Assembly: GCF_932526225.1 (NCBI RefSeq) | Contig: NC_064045.1 | Location: 930,001 to 994,000, forward strand | Source: Nematostella vectensis | Taxonomy: Eukaryota > Cnidaria > Anthozoa > Actiniaria > Edwardsiidae | Direction of reading: 5' to 3' | DNA length: 64,000 nt | Shown here: positions 34,615-47,596 of the stretch, piece by piece | Layout: each line of letters opens with the position of its first letter | Position numbering within the stretch: position 1 is the first letter of the stretch | Made by a program: the position numbers and the translations under genes | The notes under the pieces: generated by a model | Database searches by the model: none | Told to the model about the DNA's origin: nothing | The model's input: only the letters and a program-made list of their open reading frames with translations

Positions 34615-35541
34615 GTGTTCTTTGTTAAAGGGAAGTCTCAAAACTTCTGGGTTGGACCGCATATGGTACTTCTAAGAGCCTCTCGAGAGAACCAGCCTTA
34701 TCTAGATTTTTTTGGTCCGTCCTGTCACGCCCAGGGCATGCACAAACACGTGTGGGCCGCACCCACCATCACTTTTGTAATGGTCCCTCTTCCTTATCAC
34801 AAGTCTGGTACTCTTAACATTATGTGGTGTCATGGAGTAATGTACTCTTACATGAGAGAGAAAGCGTCTTTTGTTTTAATTTTATATTGAAACCTGTGTC
34901 AACAGGTGTAAAGTGTATTAACACTAGCTTTACACCTATAAAATATCAACAACTATCTGTGATAGAAGTGGCTGGCGTAATGACAGCTTGGCTTGCTTGA
35001 ATCTGTCTTGTATTTGGCTAGAACTAGTTCTTTGATTTTGAACGGGTAAAGGGGCCCATGCAGGTTATTTTTTTTCACGATATACACCTTATAATTATAA
35101 TTGATGTCCATCGCAATCCCTGCTTCCTAAAGTTAGAGCCTAGTGCACCACTGGAGTCCAATGGACTCCGAGAAATTTAAAAATGCATACTGCTAGTTAT
35201 GCCGCTGTTAATGTATCATATACCATTGTCTGGTCTCGCAAATAAATAATAAGAGACACATTATATATTTCAATATATACAGAAATACTTTATATATTAA
35301 TATAATATAAGAGTCTCCAGAGGGACTTTGAAGGCTGTTCCAAAACTGTGCTTATTATACATGTACGACCTACTTTGGGTTTAGAAGTTTGTGAGAAGTC
35401 ATTGAATATCTTATTCGGTTTTGATTCTCTGGTTACTGACAAGTCCTGGTGCAGGTGCTAATGGCCAGATTAGAAGAATTCTGGGCTCTTGTCAAAGTCG
35501 TATTCGTTTTTTATTTTTCGGTGTATTGAATAGTCCACATA
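34615..35541 (+). repeat. Satellite unit 38, A/B hybrid ending as B-to-C, 927 bp
   Basis: A body, but without the in-frame stop of unit 33, with GATTTTGAAC and AATGTATCAT, then GAGACACATT. Near 35460 it carries GTGCTAAT (A end) followed by AGAATTC and T6AT5 (B end), so a B unit has been skipped. Confidence 0.95.
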
Positions 35542-36473
35542 GTGTTCTTTGTTGAAGGGAAGTCTCAAAACTTCTGGGTTGGACCGCATGTGGTACTTCT
35601 AAGAGCCTCTCGAGAGAACAAGCCTTATCTAGATTTTTTTGGTCCGTCCTGTCACGCCCAGGGCATGCACAAACACGTGTGGGCACCAACCCCTATCACT
35701 TTTGTAATGGTCCTTCTTCCCTATCACAAGTCTGCTACTCATAACATTATGTGGTGTCATGGAGTAATGTACTCTAACATGAGACAGAAAGCGTCTTTTG
35801 TTTTAATTTTATATTGAAACCTGTGTCAACAGGTGTAAAGTGTATTAACACTAGCTTTACACCTGTAAAATATCAGCAACTATCTGTGATAGAAGTGGCT
35901 GGCGTAATGACAGCTTGGCTTGCTTGAATCTCTGCCTTGTATTTGGCTAGAACTAGTTCTTTGATCTCGAACGAGTAAAGGGGCCCATGCAGGTTATTTT
36001 TTTTCACGATATACACCTTATAATTATAATTGATGTCCATCGCAATCCCTGCTTCCTAAAGTTATAGCCTAGTGCACCACTGGATTTCAATGGACTCCGA
36101 GAAATTTAAAAATGCATACTGCTAGTTTTGCCGCTGTTAATTTAACGTAAACCATTGTCTGGTCTTGCAAATAAATAATAAGAGATACTTTATACATTTC
36201 AATATATACAGAAATACTTTATATATTAATATAATATAAGAGTCTCCAGAGGGACTGTGAAGGCTGTTCCAAAAATGTGCTTATTATACATGTACGACCT
36301 ACTTTGGGTTTGAAAGTTTGTGAGAAGTCATTGAATATCTTATTCGGTTTTGATTTATCTGGTGTACTGACTAGTCCTGGTGCAGGTGCCAATGGCCAGA
36401 TTAGAAGAGTTCTGGGCTCTTGTCAAAGTCGTATTCGTTTTTTTATTTTTCGGTGTATTGAATAGTCCACATG
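35542..36473 (+). repeat. Satellite unit 39, class C, 932 bp
   Basis: All C markers as in unit 35, with private TTAACGTAAACC. Confidence 0.96.
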
Positions 36474-37385
36474 GTGTTCTTTGTTAAAGGGAAGTCTCAA
36501 AACTTCTGGGTTGGACCGCATATGGTACTTCTAAGAGCCTCTCGAGAGAACCAGCCTTATCTAGATTTTTTTGGTCCGTCCTGTCACGCCCAGGGCATGC
36601 ACAAACACGTGTGGGCCCCACCCACCATCACTTTTGTAATGGTCCCTCTTCCTTATCACAAGTCTGGTACTCTTAACATGGAGTAATGTACTCTTACATG
36701 AGAGAGAAAGCGTCTTTTGTTTTAATTTTATATTGAAACCTGTGTCAACAGGTGTAAAGTGTATTAACACTAGCTTTACACCTATAAAATATCAACAACT
36801 ATCTGTGATAGAAGTGGCTGGCGTAATGACAGCTTGGCTTGCTTGAATCTGTCTTGTATTTGGCTAGAACTAGTTCTTTGATCTCGAACGGGTAAAGGGG
36901 CCCATGCAGGTTATTTTTTTTCACGATATACACCTTATAATTATAATTGATGTCCATCGCAATCCCTGCTTCCTAAAGTTAGAGCCTAGTGCACCACTGG
37001 AGTCTAATGGACTCCGAGAAATTTAAAAATGCATACTGCTAGTTTTGCCGCTGTTAATTTATCATATACCATTGTCTGGTCTCGCAAATAAATAATAAGA
37101 GATACATTATATATTTCAATATATACAGAAATACTTTATATATTAATATAATATAAGAGTCTCCAGAGGGACTTTGAAGGCTGTTCCAAAACTGTGCTTA
37201 TTATACATGTACGACCTACTTTTGGTTTAGAAGTTTGTGAGAAGTCATTGAATATCTTATTCGGTTTTGATTCTCTGGTTACTGACAAGTCCTGGTGCAG
37301 GTGCTAATGGCCAGATTAGAAGAGTTCTGGGCTCTTGTCAAAGTCGTATTCGTTTTTTTTTTCTGTGTTTTGAATAGTCCACATG
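36474..37385 (+). repeat. Satellite unit 40, class D, 912 bp
   Basis: 13-bp deletion. The 3' end has GAGTCTAATGG and CTTTTGGTTTAG as in unit 29 rather than the unit 36 end, which leads into F instead of E. Confidence 0.96.
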
Positions 37386-38316
37386 GTGTTCTTTGTTGAA
37401 GGGAAGTCTCAAAACTTCTGGGTTGGACCGCATGTGGTACTTCTAAGAGCCTCTCGAGAGAACAAGCCTTATCTAGATTTTTTTGGTCCGTCCTGTCACG
37501 CCCAGGGCATGCACAAACACGTGTGGGCACCAACCCCTATCACTTTTGTAATGGTCCTTCTTCCCTATCACAAGTCTGCTACTCATAACATTATGTGGTG
37601 TCATGGAGTAATGTACTCTAACATGAGAGAGAAAGCGTCTTTTGTTTTAATTTTATATTGAAACCTGTGTCAACAGGTGTAAAGTGTATTAACACTAGCT
37701 TTAAACCTGTAAAATATCAGCAACTATCTGTGATAGAAGTGGCTGGCGTAATGACAGCTTGGCTTGCTTGAATCTCTGCCTTGTATTTGGATAGAACTAG
37801 TTCTTTGATCTCGAACGGGTAAAGGGGCCCATGCAGGTTATTTTTTTTCACGATATACATCTTATCATTATAATTGATTTCGATCGCAATCCCTGCTTCC
37901 TAAAGTTAGAGCCTAGTGCACCACTGGAGTCCAATGGACTCCGAGAAATTTAAAAATTCATAATGCTAGTTTTGCCGCTGTTAATTTAACATATACCATT
38001 GTCTGGTCTTGCAAATAAATAATAAGAGATACTTTATACATTTCAATATATACAGAAATACTTTATATATTAATATAATATAAGAGTCTCCAGAGGGACT
38101 TTGAAGGCTGTTCCAAAAATGTGCTTATTATACATGTACGACCTACTTTGGGTTTAGAAGTTTGTGAGAAGTCATTGAATATCTTATTCGGTTTTGATTT
38201 ATCTGGTGTACTGACTAGTCCTGGTGCAGGTGCCAATGGCCAGATTAGAAGAGTTCTGGGCTCTTGTCAAAGTCGTATTCGTTTTTTATTTTTCGGTGTA
38301 TTGAATAGTCCACATG
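37386..38316 (+). repeat. Satellite unit 41, class F, 931 bp
   Basis: Copy of unit 30. Private CTTTAAACCTG in the inverted repeat and TTATCATTATAA, which breaks the TTATAATTATAA palindrome. Confidence 0.96.
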
Positions 38317-39248
38317 GTGTTCTTTGTTAAAGGGAAGTCTCAAAACTTCTGGGTTGGACCGCATGTGGTACTTCTAAGAGCCTCTCGAGAAAACAAGCCT
38401 TATCTAGATTTTTTTGGTCCGTCCTGTCACGCCCAGGGCATGCACAAACACGTGTGGGCACCAACCCCTATCACTTTTGTAATGGTCCTTCTTCCCTATC
38501 ACAAGTCTGCTACTCATAACATTATGTGGTGTCATGGAGTAATGTACTCTAACATGAGAGAGAAAGCGTCTTTTGTTTTAATTTTATATTGAAACCTGAG
38601 TCAACAGGTGTAAAGTGTATTAACACTAGCTTTACACCTGTAAAATATCAGCAACTATCTGTGATAGAAGTGGCTGGCGTAAAGACAGCTTGGCTTGCTT
38701 GAATCTCTGCCTTGTATTTGGATAGAACTAGTTCTTTGATCTCGAACGGGTAAAGGGGCCCATGCAGGTTTCTTTTTTTTTCACGCTATACACCTTATAA
38801 TTATAATTGATGTCCATCGCAATCCCTGCTTCCTAAAGTTAGAGCCTAGTGCACCACTGGAGTCCAATGGACTCCGAGAAATTTAAAAATTCATACTGCT
38901 AGTTTTGCCGCTGTTAATTTAACATATACCATTGTCTGGTCTTGCAAATAAATAATAAGAAATACTTTATACATTTCAATATATACAGAAATACTTTGTA
39001 TATTAATATAATATAAGAGTCTCCAGAGGGACTTTGAAGGCTATTCCAAAAATGTGCTTATTATACATGTACGACCTACTTTGGGTTTAGAAGTTTGTTA
39101 GAAGTCATTGAATATCTTATTCGGTTTTGATTCTCTGGTGTACTGACTAGTCCTGGTGCAGGTGCCAATGGCCAGATTAGAAGAATTCTGGGCTCTTGTC
39201 AAAGTCGTATTCGTTTTTTATTTTTCGGTGTATTGAATAGTCCACATA
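38317..39248 (+). repeat. Satellite unit 42, class G, 932 bp
   Basis: Copy of unit 31 at 10,196 bp offset, with TTTTGCCGC where unit 31 has TTTTCCCGC. Confidence 0.96.
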
Positions 39249-40180
39249 GTGTTCTTTGTTGAAGGGAAGTCTCAAAACTTCTGGGTTGGACCGCATATGG
39301 TACTTCTAAGAGCCTCTCGAGAGAACAAGCCTTATCTAGATTTTTTTGGTCCGTCCTGTCACGCCCAGGGCATGCACAAACACGTGTGGGCCTCACCCCC
39401 CATCACTTTTGTAATGGTCCCTCCTCCTTATCACAAGTCTGCTACTCATAACATTATGTGGTGTCATGGAGTAATGTACTCTTACATGAGAGAAAAAGCG
39501 TCTTTTGTTTTAATTTTATATTGAAACCTGAGTCAACAGGTGTAAAGTGTATTAACACTAGCTTTACACCTGTAAAATATCAGCAACTACCTGTGATAGA
39601 AGTGGCTGGCGTAAAGACAGCTTGGCTTGCTTGAATCTCTGCGTTGTATTTGGATAGAACTAGTTCTTTGATCTCGAACGGGTAAAGGGGCCCATGCAGG
39701 TTATTTTTTTTCACGATATACACCTTATAATTATAATTGATGTCCATCGCAATCCCTGCTTCCTAAAGTTAGAGCCTAGTGCACCACTGGAGTCCAATGG
39801 ACTCCGAGAAATTTAAAAATTCATACTGCTAGTTTTGCCGCTGTTAATTTAACATATACCATTGTCTGGTCTTGCAAATAAATAATAAGAGATACTTTAT
39901 ACATTTCAATATATACAGAAATACTTTATATATTAATATAATATAAGAGTCTCCAGAGGGACTTTGAAGGCTGTTCCAAAAATGTGCTTATTATACATGT
40001 ACGACCTACTTTGGGTTTAGAAGTTTGTGAGAAGTCATTGAATATCTTATTCGGTTTTGATTTATCTGGTGTACTGACTAGTCCTGGTGCAGGTGCCAAT
40101 GGCCAGATTAGAAGAGTTCTGGGCTCTTGTCAAAGTCGTATTCGTTTTTTTATTTTTCGGTGTATTGAATAGTCCACATG
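39249..40180 (+). repeat. Satellite unit 43, class H, 932 bp
   Basis: Copy of unit 32 with GAACAAGCC and CCCTCCTCC. The left limit of the 14.8-kb duplication lies within this unit. Confidence 0.96.
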
Positions 40181-41104
40181 GTGTTCTTTGTTAAAGAAAA
40201 GTCTCAAAACTTCTGGGTTGGACCGCATATGGTACTTCTAAGAGCCTCTCGAGAGAACCAGCCTTAACTAGATTTTTTTGGTCCGTCCTGTCACGCCCAG
40301 GGCATGCACAAACACGTGTGGGCCGCACCCACCATCACTTTTGTAATGGTCCCTCTTCCTTATCACAAGTCTGGTACTCTTAACATTATGTGGTGTCATG
40401 GAGTAATGTACTCTTACATGAGAGAGAAAGCGTCTTTTGTTTTAATTTTATATTGAAACCTGTGTCAACAGGTGTAAAGTGTATTAACACTAGCTTTACA
40501 CCTATAAAATATCAACAACTATCTGTGATAGAAGTGGCTGGCGTAATGACAGCTTGGCTTGCTTGAATCTGTCTTGTATTTGGCTAGAACTAGTTCTTTG
40601 ATTTTGAACGGGTAAAGGGGCCCATGCAGGTTATTTTTTTTCACGATATACACCTTATAATTATAATTGATGTCCATCGCAATCCCTGCTTCCTAAAGTT
40701 AGAGCCTAGTGCACCACTGGAGTCCAATGGACTCCGAGAAATTTAAAAATGCATACTGCTAGTTATGCCGCTGTTAATGTATCATATACCATTGTCTGGT
40801 CTCGCAAATAAATAATAAGAGATACATTATATATTTCAATATATACAGAAATACTTTATATATTAATATAATATAAGAGTCTCCAGAGGGACTTTGAAGG
40901 CTGTTCCAAAACTGTGCTTATTATACATGTACGACCTACTTTGGGTTTAGAAGTTTGTGAGAAGTCATTGAATATCTTATTCGGTTTTGATTCTCTGGTT
41001 ACTGACAAGTCCTGGTGCAGGTGCTAATGGCCAGATTAGAAGAGTTCTGGGCTCTTGTCAAAGTCGTATTCGTTTTTTTTTCTGTGTTTTGAATAGTCCA
41101 CATG
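40181..41104 (+). repeat. Satellite unit 44, class A, 924 bp
   Basis: Matches units 33 and 60, including TTAAAGAAAAG and CCTTAACTAG. Confidence 0.96.
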
Positions 41105-42033
41105 GTGTTCTTTGTTGAAGGGAAGTCTCAAAACTTCTGGGTTGGACCGCATGTGGTACTTCTAAGAGCCTCTCGAGAGAACAAGCCTTATCTAGATTTT
41201 TTTGGTCCGTCCTGTCACGCCCAGGGCATGCACAAACACGTGTGGGCACCAACCCCTATCACTTTTGTAATGGTCCTTCTTCCCTATCACAAGTCTGCTA
41301 CTCATAACATTATGTGGTGTCATGGAGTAATGTACTCTAACATGAGACAGAAAGCGTCTTTTGTTTTAATTTTATATTGAAACCTGTGTCAACAGGTGTA
41401 AAGTGTATTAACACTAGCTTTACACCTGTAAAATATCAGCAACTATCTGTGATAGAAGTGGCTGGCGTAATGACAGCTTGGCTTGCTTGAATCTCTGCCT
41501 TGTATTTGGCTAGAACTAGTTCTTTGATCTCGAACGGGTAAAGGGGCCCATGCAGGTTAATTTTTTTCACGATATACACCTTATAATTATAATTGATGTC
41601 CATCGCAATCCCTGCTTCCTAAAGTTAGAGCCTAGTGCACCACTGGAGTCTAATGGACTCCGAGAAATTTAAAAATGCATACTGCTAGTTATGCCGCTGT
41701 TAATTTATCATATACCATTGTCTGGTCTCGCAAATAAATAATAAGAGATACATTATATATTTCAATATATACAGAAATACTTTATATATTAATATAATAT
41801 AAGAGTCTCCAGAGGGACTTTGAAGGCTGTTCCAAAACTGTGCTTATTATACATGTACGACCTACTTTGGGTTTAGAAGTTTGTGAGAAGTCATTGAATA
41901 TCTTATTCGGTTTTGATTCTCTGGTTACTGACAAGTCCTGGTGCAGGTGCCAATGGCCAGATTAGAAGAATTCTGGGCTCTTGTCAAAGTCGTATTCGTT
42001 TTTTATTTTTCGGTGTATTGAATAGTCCACATA
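41105..42033 (+). repeat. Satellite unit 45, class B, 929 bp
   Basis: Matches units 34, 50, 61 and 66; GAGACAGAAAG and GGTTAATTTTTTTC present. Confidence 0.96.
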
Positions 42034-42965
42034 GTGTTCTTTGTTGAAGGGAAGTCTCAAAACTTCTGGGTTGGACCGCATGTGGTACTTCTAAGAGCCT
42101 CTCGAGAGAACAAGCCTTATCTAGATTTTTTTGGTCCGTCCTGTCACGCCCAGGGCATGCACAAACACGTGTGGGCACCAACCCCTATCACTTTTGTAAT
42201 GGTCCTTCTTCCCTATCACAAGTCTGCTACTCATAACATTATGTGGTGTCATGGAGTAATGTACTCTAACATGAGACAGAAAGCGTCTTTTGTTTTAATT
42301 TTATATTGAAACCTGTGTCAACAGGTGTAAAGTGTATTAACACTAGCTTTACACCTGTAAAATATCAGCAACTATCTGTGATAGAAGTGGCTGGCGTAAT
42401 GACAGCTTGGCTTGCTTGAATCTCTGCCTTGTATTTGGCTAGAACTAGTTCTTTGATCTCGAACGAGTAAAGGGGCCCATGCAGGTTATTTTTTTTCACG
42501 ATATACACCTTATAATTATAATTGATGTCCATCGCAATCCCTGCTTCCTAAAGTTTTAGCCTAGTGCACCACTGGATTTCAATGGACTCCGAGAAATTTA
42601 AAAATGCATACTGCTAGTTTTGCCGCTGTTAATTTAACGTATACCATTGTCTGGTCTTGCAAATAAATAATAAGAGATACTTTATACATTTCAATATATA
42701 CAGAAATACTTTATATATTAATATAATATAAGAGTCTCCAGAGGGACTGTGAAGGCTGTTCCAAAAATGTGCTTATTATACATGTACGACCTACTTTGGG
42801 TTTGAAAGTTTGTGAGAAGTCATTGAATATCTTATTCGGTTTTGATTTATCTGGTGTACTGACTAGTCCTGGTGCAGGTGCCAATGGCCAGATTAGAAGA
42901 GTTCTGGGCTCTTGTCAAAGTCGTATTCGTTTTTTTATTTTTCGGTGTATTGAATAGTCCACATG
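42034..42965 (+). repeat. Satellite unit 46, class C, 932 bp
   Basis: C markers plus AGTTTTAGCC, a variant otherwise found only in unit 62. Confidence 0.96.
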
Positions 42966-43880
42966 GTGTTCTTTGTTAAAGGGAAGTCTCAAAACTTCTG
43001 GGTTGGACCGCATATGGTACTTCTAAGAGCCTCTCGAGAGAACCAGCCTTATCTAAATTTTTTTGGTCCGTCCTGTCACGCCCAGGGCATGCACAAACAC
43101 GTGTGGGCCCCACCCACCATCACTTTTGTAATGGTCCCTCTTCCTTATCACAAGTCTGGTACTCTTAACATGGAGTAATGTACTCTTACATGAGAGAGAA
43201 AGCGTCTTTTGTTTTAATTTTATATTGAAACCTGTGTCAACAGGTGTAAAGTGTATTAACACTAGCTTTACACCTATAAAATATCAACAACTATCTGTGA
43301 TAGAAGTGGCTGGCGTAATGACAGCTTGGCTTGCTTGAATCTGTCTTGTATTTGGCTAGAACTAGTTCTTTGATCTCGAACGGGTAAAGGGGCCCATGCA
43401 GGTTATTTTTTTTCACGATATACACCTTATAATTATAATTGATGTCCATCGCAATCCCTGCTTCCTAAAGTTAGAGCCTAGTGCACCACTGGAGTCCAAT
43501 GGACTCCGAGAAATTTAAAAATGCATACTGCTAGTTTTGCCGCTGTTAATTTATCATCTACCATTGTCTGGTCTCGCAAATAAATAATAAGAGATACATT
43601 ATATATTTCAATATATACAGAAATACTTTATATATTAATATAATATAAGAGTCTCCAGAGGGACTTTGAAGGCTGTTCCAAAACTGTGCTTATTATACAT
43701 GTACGACCTACTTTGAGTTTAGAAGTTTGTGAGAAGTCATTGAATATCTTATTCGGTTTTGATTCTCTGGTTACTGACAAGTCCTGGTGCAGGTGCTAAT
43801 GGCCAGATTAGAAGAGTTCTGGGCTCTTGTCAAAGTCGTATTCGTTTTTTTTTTTTTCTGTGTTTTGAATAATCCACATG
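42966..43880 (+). repeat. Satellite unit 47, class D, 915 bp
   Basis: 13-bp deletion. Private TCTAAATTTT (loss of the TCTAGA site present in nearly all units) and ATCATCTACC. Ends with T13. Confidence 0.96.
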
Positions 43881-44811
43881 GTGTTCTTTGTTGAAGGGAA
43901 GTCTCAAAACTTCTGGGTTGGACCGCATGTGGTACTTCTAAGAGCCTCTCGAGAGAACAAGCCTTATCTAGATTTTTTTGGTCCGTCCTGTCACGCCCAG
44001 GGCATGCACAAACACGTGTGGGCACCAACCCCTATCACTTTTGTAATGGTCCTTCTTCCCTATCACAAGTCTGCTACTCATAACATTATGTGGTGTCATG
44101 GAGTAATGTACTCTAACATGAGAGAGAAAGCGTCTTTTGTTTTAATTTTATATTGAAACCTGAGTCAACAGGTGTAAAGTGTATTAACACTAGCTTTACA
44201 CCTGTAAAATATCAGCAACTACCTGTGATAGAAGTGGCTGGCGTAAAGACAGCTTGGCTTGCTTGAATCTCTGCCTTGTATTTGGATAGAACTAGTTCTT
44301 TGATCTCGAACGGGTAAAGGGGCCCATGCAGGTTATTTTTTTTCACGATATACACCTTATAATTATAATTGATGTCCATCGCAATCCCTGCTTCCTAAAG
44401 TTAGAGCCTAGTGCACCACTGGAGTCCAATGGACTCCGAGAAATTTAAAAATGCATACTGCTAGTTTTGCCGCTGTTAATTTAACATATACCATTGTCTT
44501 GTGTTGCAAATAAATAATAAGAGATACTTTATACATTTCAATATATACAGAAATACTTTATATATTAATATAATATAAGAGTCTCCAGAGGGACTTTGAA
44601 GGCTGTTCCAAAAATGTGCTTATTATACATGTACGACCTACTTTGGGTTTAGAAGTTTGTGAGAAGTCATTGAATATCTTATTCGGTTTTGATTTATCTG
44701 GTGTACTGACTAGTCCTGGTGCAGGTGCCAATGGCCAGATTAGAAGAGTTCTGGGCTCTTGTCAAAGTCGTATTCGTTTTTTATTTTTCGGTGTATTGAA
44801 TAGTCCACATG
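43881..44811 (+). repeat. Satellite unit 48, class E, 931 bp
   Basis: E markers as in unit 37, but AAATGCATAC and private GTCTTGTGTTGC. Confidence 0.96.
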
Positions 44812-45735
44812 GTGTTCTTTGTTAAAGGGAAGTCTCAAAACTTCTGGGTTGGACCGCATATGGTACTTCTAAGAGCCTCTCGAGAGAACCAGCCTTATCT
44901 AGATTTTTTTGGTCCGTCCTGTCACGCCCAGGGCATGCACAAACACGTGTGGGCCGCACCCACCATCACTTTTGTAATGGTCCCTCTTCCTTATCACAAG
45001 TCTGGTACTCTTAACATTATGTGGTGTCATGGAGTAATGTACTCTTACATGAGAGAGAAAGCGTCTTTTGTTTTAATTTTATATTGAAACCTGTGTCAAC
45101 AGGTGTAAAGTGTATTAACACTAGCTTTACACCTATAAAATATCAACAACTATCTGTGATAGAAGTGGCTGGCGTAATGACAGCTTGGCTTGCTTGAATC
45201 TGTCTTGTATTTGGCTAGAACTAGTTCTTTGATTTTGAACGGGTAAAGGGGCCCATGCAGGTTATTTTTTTTCACGATATACACCTTATAATTATAATTG
45301 ATGTCCATCGCAATCCCTGCTTCCTAAAGTTAGAGCCTAGTGCACCACTGGAGTCCAATGGACTCCGAGAAATTTAAAAATGCATACTGCTAGTTATGCC
45401 GCTGTTAATGTATCATATACCATTGTCTGGTCTCGCAAATAAATAATAAGAGACACATTATATATTTCAATATATACAGAAATACTTTATATATTAATAT
45501 AATATAAGAGTCTCCAGAGGGACTTTGAAGGCTGTTCCAAAACTGTGCTTATTATACATGTACGACCTACTTTGGGTTTAGAAGTTTGTGAGAAGTCATT
45601 GAATATCTTATTCGGTTTTGATTCTCTGGTTACTGACAAGTCCTGGTGCAGGTGCTAATGGCCAGATTAGAAGAGTTCTGGGCTCTTGTCAAAGTCGTAT
45701 TCGTTTTTTTTTCTGTGTTTTGAATAGTCCACATG
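44812..45735 (+). repeat. Satellite unit 49, class A, 924 bp
   Basis: A markers GATTTTGAAC and AATGTATCAT without the in-frame stop; GAGACACATT at the 3' end as in units 38 and 65. Confidence 0.96.
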
Positions 45736-46664
45736 GTGTTCTTTGTTGAAGGGAAGTCTCAAAACTTCTGGGTTGGACCGCATGTGGTACTTCTAAGAGC
45801 CTCTCGAGAGAACAAGCCTTATCTAGATTTTTTTGGTCCGTCCTGTCACGCCCAGGGCATGCACAAACACGTGTGGGCACCAACCCCTATCACTTTTGTA
45901 ATGGTCCTTCTTCCCTATCACAAGTCTGCTACTCATAACATTATGTGGTGTCATGGAGTAATGTACTCTAACATGAGACAGAAAGCGTCTTTTGTTTTAA
46001 TTTTATATTGAAACCTGTGTCAACAGGTGTAAAGTGTATTAACACTAGCTTTACACCTGTAAAATATCAGCAACTATCTGTGATAGAAGTGGCTGGCGTA
46101 ATGACAGCTTGGCTTGCTTGAATCTCTGCCTTGTATTTGGCTAGAACTAGTTCTTTGATCTCGAACGGGTAAAGGGGCCCATGCAGGTTAATTTTTTTCA
46201 CGATATACACCTTATAATTATAATTGATGTCCATCGCAATCCCTGCTTCCTAAAGTTAGAGCCTAGTGCACCACTGGAGTCTAATGGACTCCGAGAAATT
46301 TAAAAATGCATACTGCTAGTTATGCCGCTGTTAATTTATCATATACCATTGTCTGGTCTCGCAAATAAATAATAAGAGATACATTATATATTTCAATATA
46401 TACAGAAATACTTTATATATTAATATAATATAAGAGTCTCCAGAGGGACTTTGAAGGCTGTTCCAAAACTGTGCTTATTATACATGTACGACCTACTTTG
46501 GGTTTAGAAGTTTGTGAGAAGTCATTGAATATCTTATTCGGTTTTGATTCTCTGGTTACTGACAAGTCCTGGTGCAGGTGCCAATGGCCAGATTAGAAGA
46601 ATTCTGGGCTCTTGTCAAAGTCGTATTCGTTTTTTATTTTTCGGTGTATTGAATAGTCCACATA
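45736..46664 (+). repeat. Satellite unit 50, class B, 929 bp
   Basis: B markers, indistinguishable by eye from unit 45 apart from scattered bases. Confidence 0.96.
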
Positions 46665-47596
46665 GTGTTCTTTGTTGAAGGGAAGTCTCAAAACTTCTGG
46701 GTTGGACCGCATGTGGTACTTCTAAGAGCCTCTCGAGAGAACAAGCCTTATCTAGATTTTTTTGGTCCGTCCTGTCACGCCCAGGGCATGCACAAACACG
46801 TGTGGCCACCAACCCCTATCACTTTTGTAATGGTCCTTCTTCCCTATCACAAGTCTGCTACTCATAACATTATGTGGTGTCATGGAGTAATGTACTCTAA
46901 CATGAGACAGAAAGCGTCTTTTGTTTTAATTTTATATTGAAACCTGTGTCAACAGGTGTAAAGTGTATTAACACTAGCTTTACACCTGTAAAATATCAGC
47001 AACTATCTGTGATAGAAGTGGCTGGCGTAATGACAGCTTGGCTTGCTTGAATCTCTGCCTTGTATTTGGCTAGAACTAGTTCTTTGATCTCGAACGAGTA
47101 AAGGGGCCCATGCAGGTTATTTTTTTTCACGATATACACCTTATAATTATAATTGATGTCCATCGCAATCCCTGCTTCCTAAAGTTATAGCCTAGTGCAC
47201 CACTGGATTTCAATGGACTCCGAGAAATTTAAAAATGCATACTGCTAGTTTTGCCGCTGTTAATTTAACGTATACCATTGTCTGGTCTTGCAAATAAATA
47301 ATAAGAGATACTTTATACATTTCAATATATACAGAAATACTTTATATATTAATATAATATAAGAGTCTCCAGAGGGACTGTGAAGGCTGTTCCAAAAATG
47401 TGCTTATTATACATGTACGACCTACTTTGGGTTTGAAAGTTTGTGAGAAGTCATTGAATATCTTATTCGGTTTTGATTTATCTGGTGTACTGACTAGTCC
47501 TGGTGCAGGTGCCAATGGCCAGATTAGAAGAGTTCTGGGCTCTTGTCAAAGTCGTATTCGTTTTTTTATTTTTCGGTGTATTGAATAGTCCACATG
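46665..47596 (+). repeat. Satellite unit 51, class C, 932 bp
   Basis: C markers with AGTTATAGCC; private TGTGGCCACC next to the CACGTG core. Confidence 0.96.

Larger units (their letters stand above)
26277..35470 (+). repeat. 11-unit HOR, copy 1 (units 29-38)
   Basis: Unit order D F G H A B C D E A matches units 40-49 at offsets of 10,196-10,197 bp. Private shared variants include GATTTCGATCGC with CATAATGCT (F), CAGGTTTC with CACGCTAT (G), CTCTGCGTTG (H) and CCTTAACTAG plus TTAAAGAAAAG (A). The match ends inside unit 38, where an A-to-B transition in copy 2 corresponds to an A-to-C hybrid in copy 1. Confidence 0.93.
40181..44811 (+). repeat. Pentamer HOR A-B-C-D-E, copy 2
   Basis: Units 44-48, lengths 924, 929, 932, 915, 931 bp. 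The following units 49-52 repeat A-B-C-D at 4,631 bp offset, so at this point the pentamer is itself tandemly arranged. Confidence 0.93.
36474..45664 (+). repeat. 11-unit HOR, copy 2 (units 40-49)
   Basis: Second copy of 26277-35470. Differences are scattered single bases and poly-T length. Copy 2 continues A-B-C where copy 1 jumped from A to C, so copy 1 has lost about one unit or copy 2 retains the older order. Confidence 0.93.
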
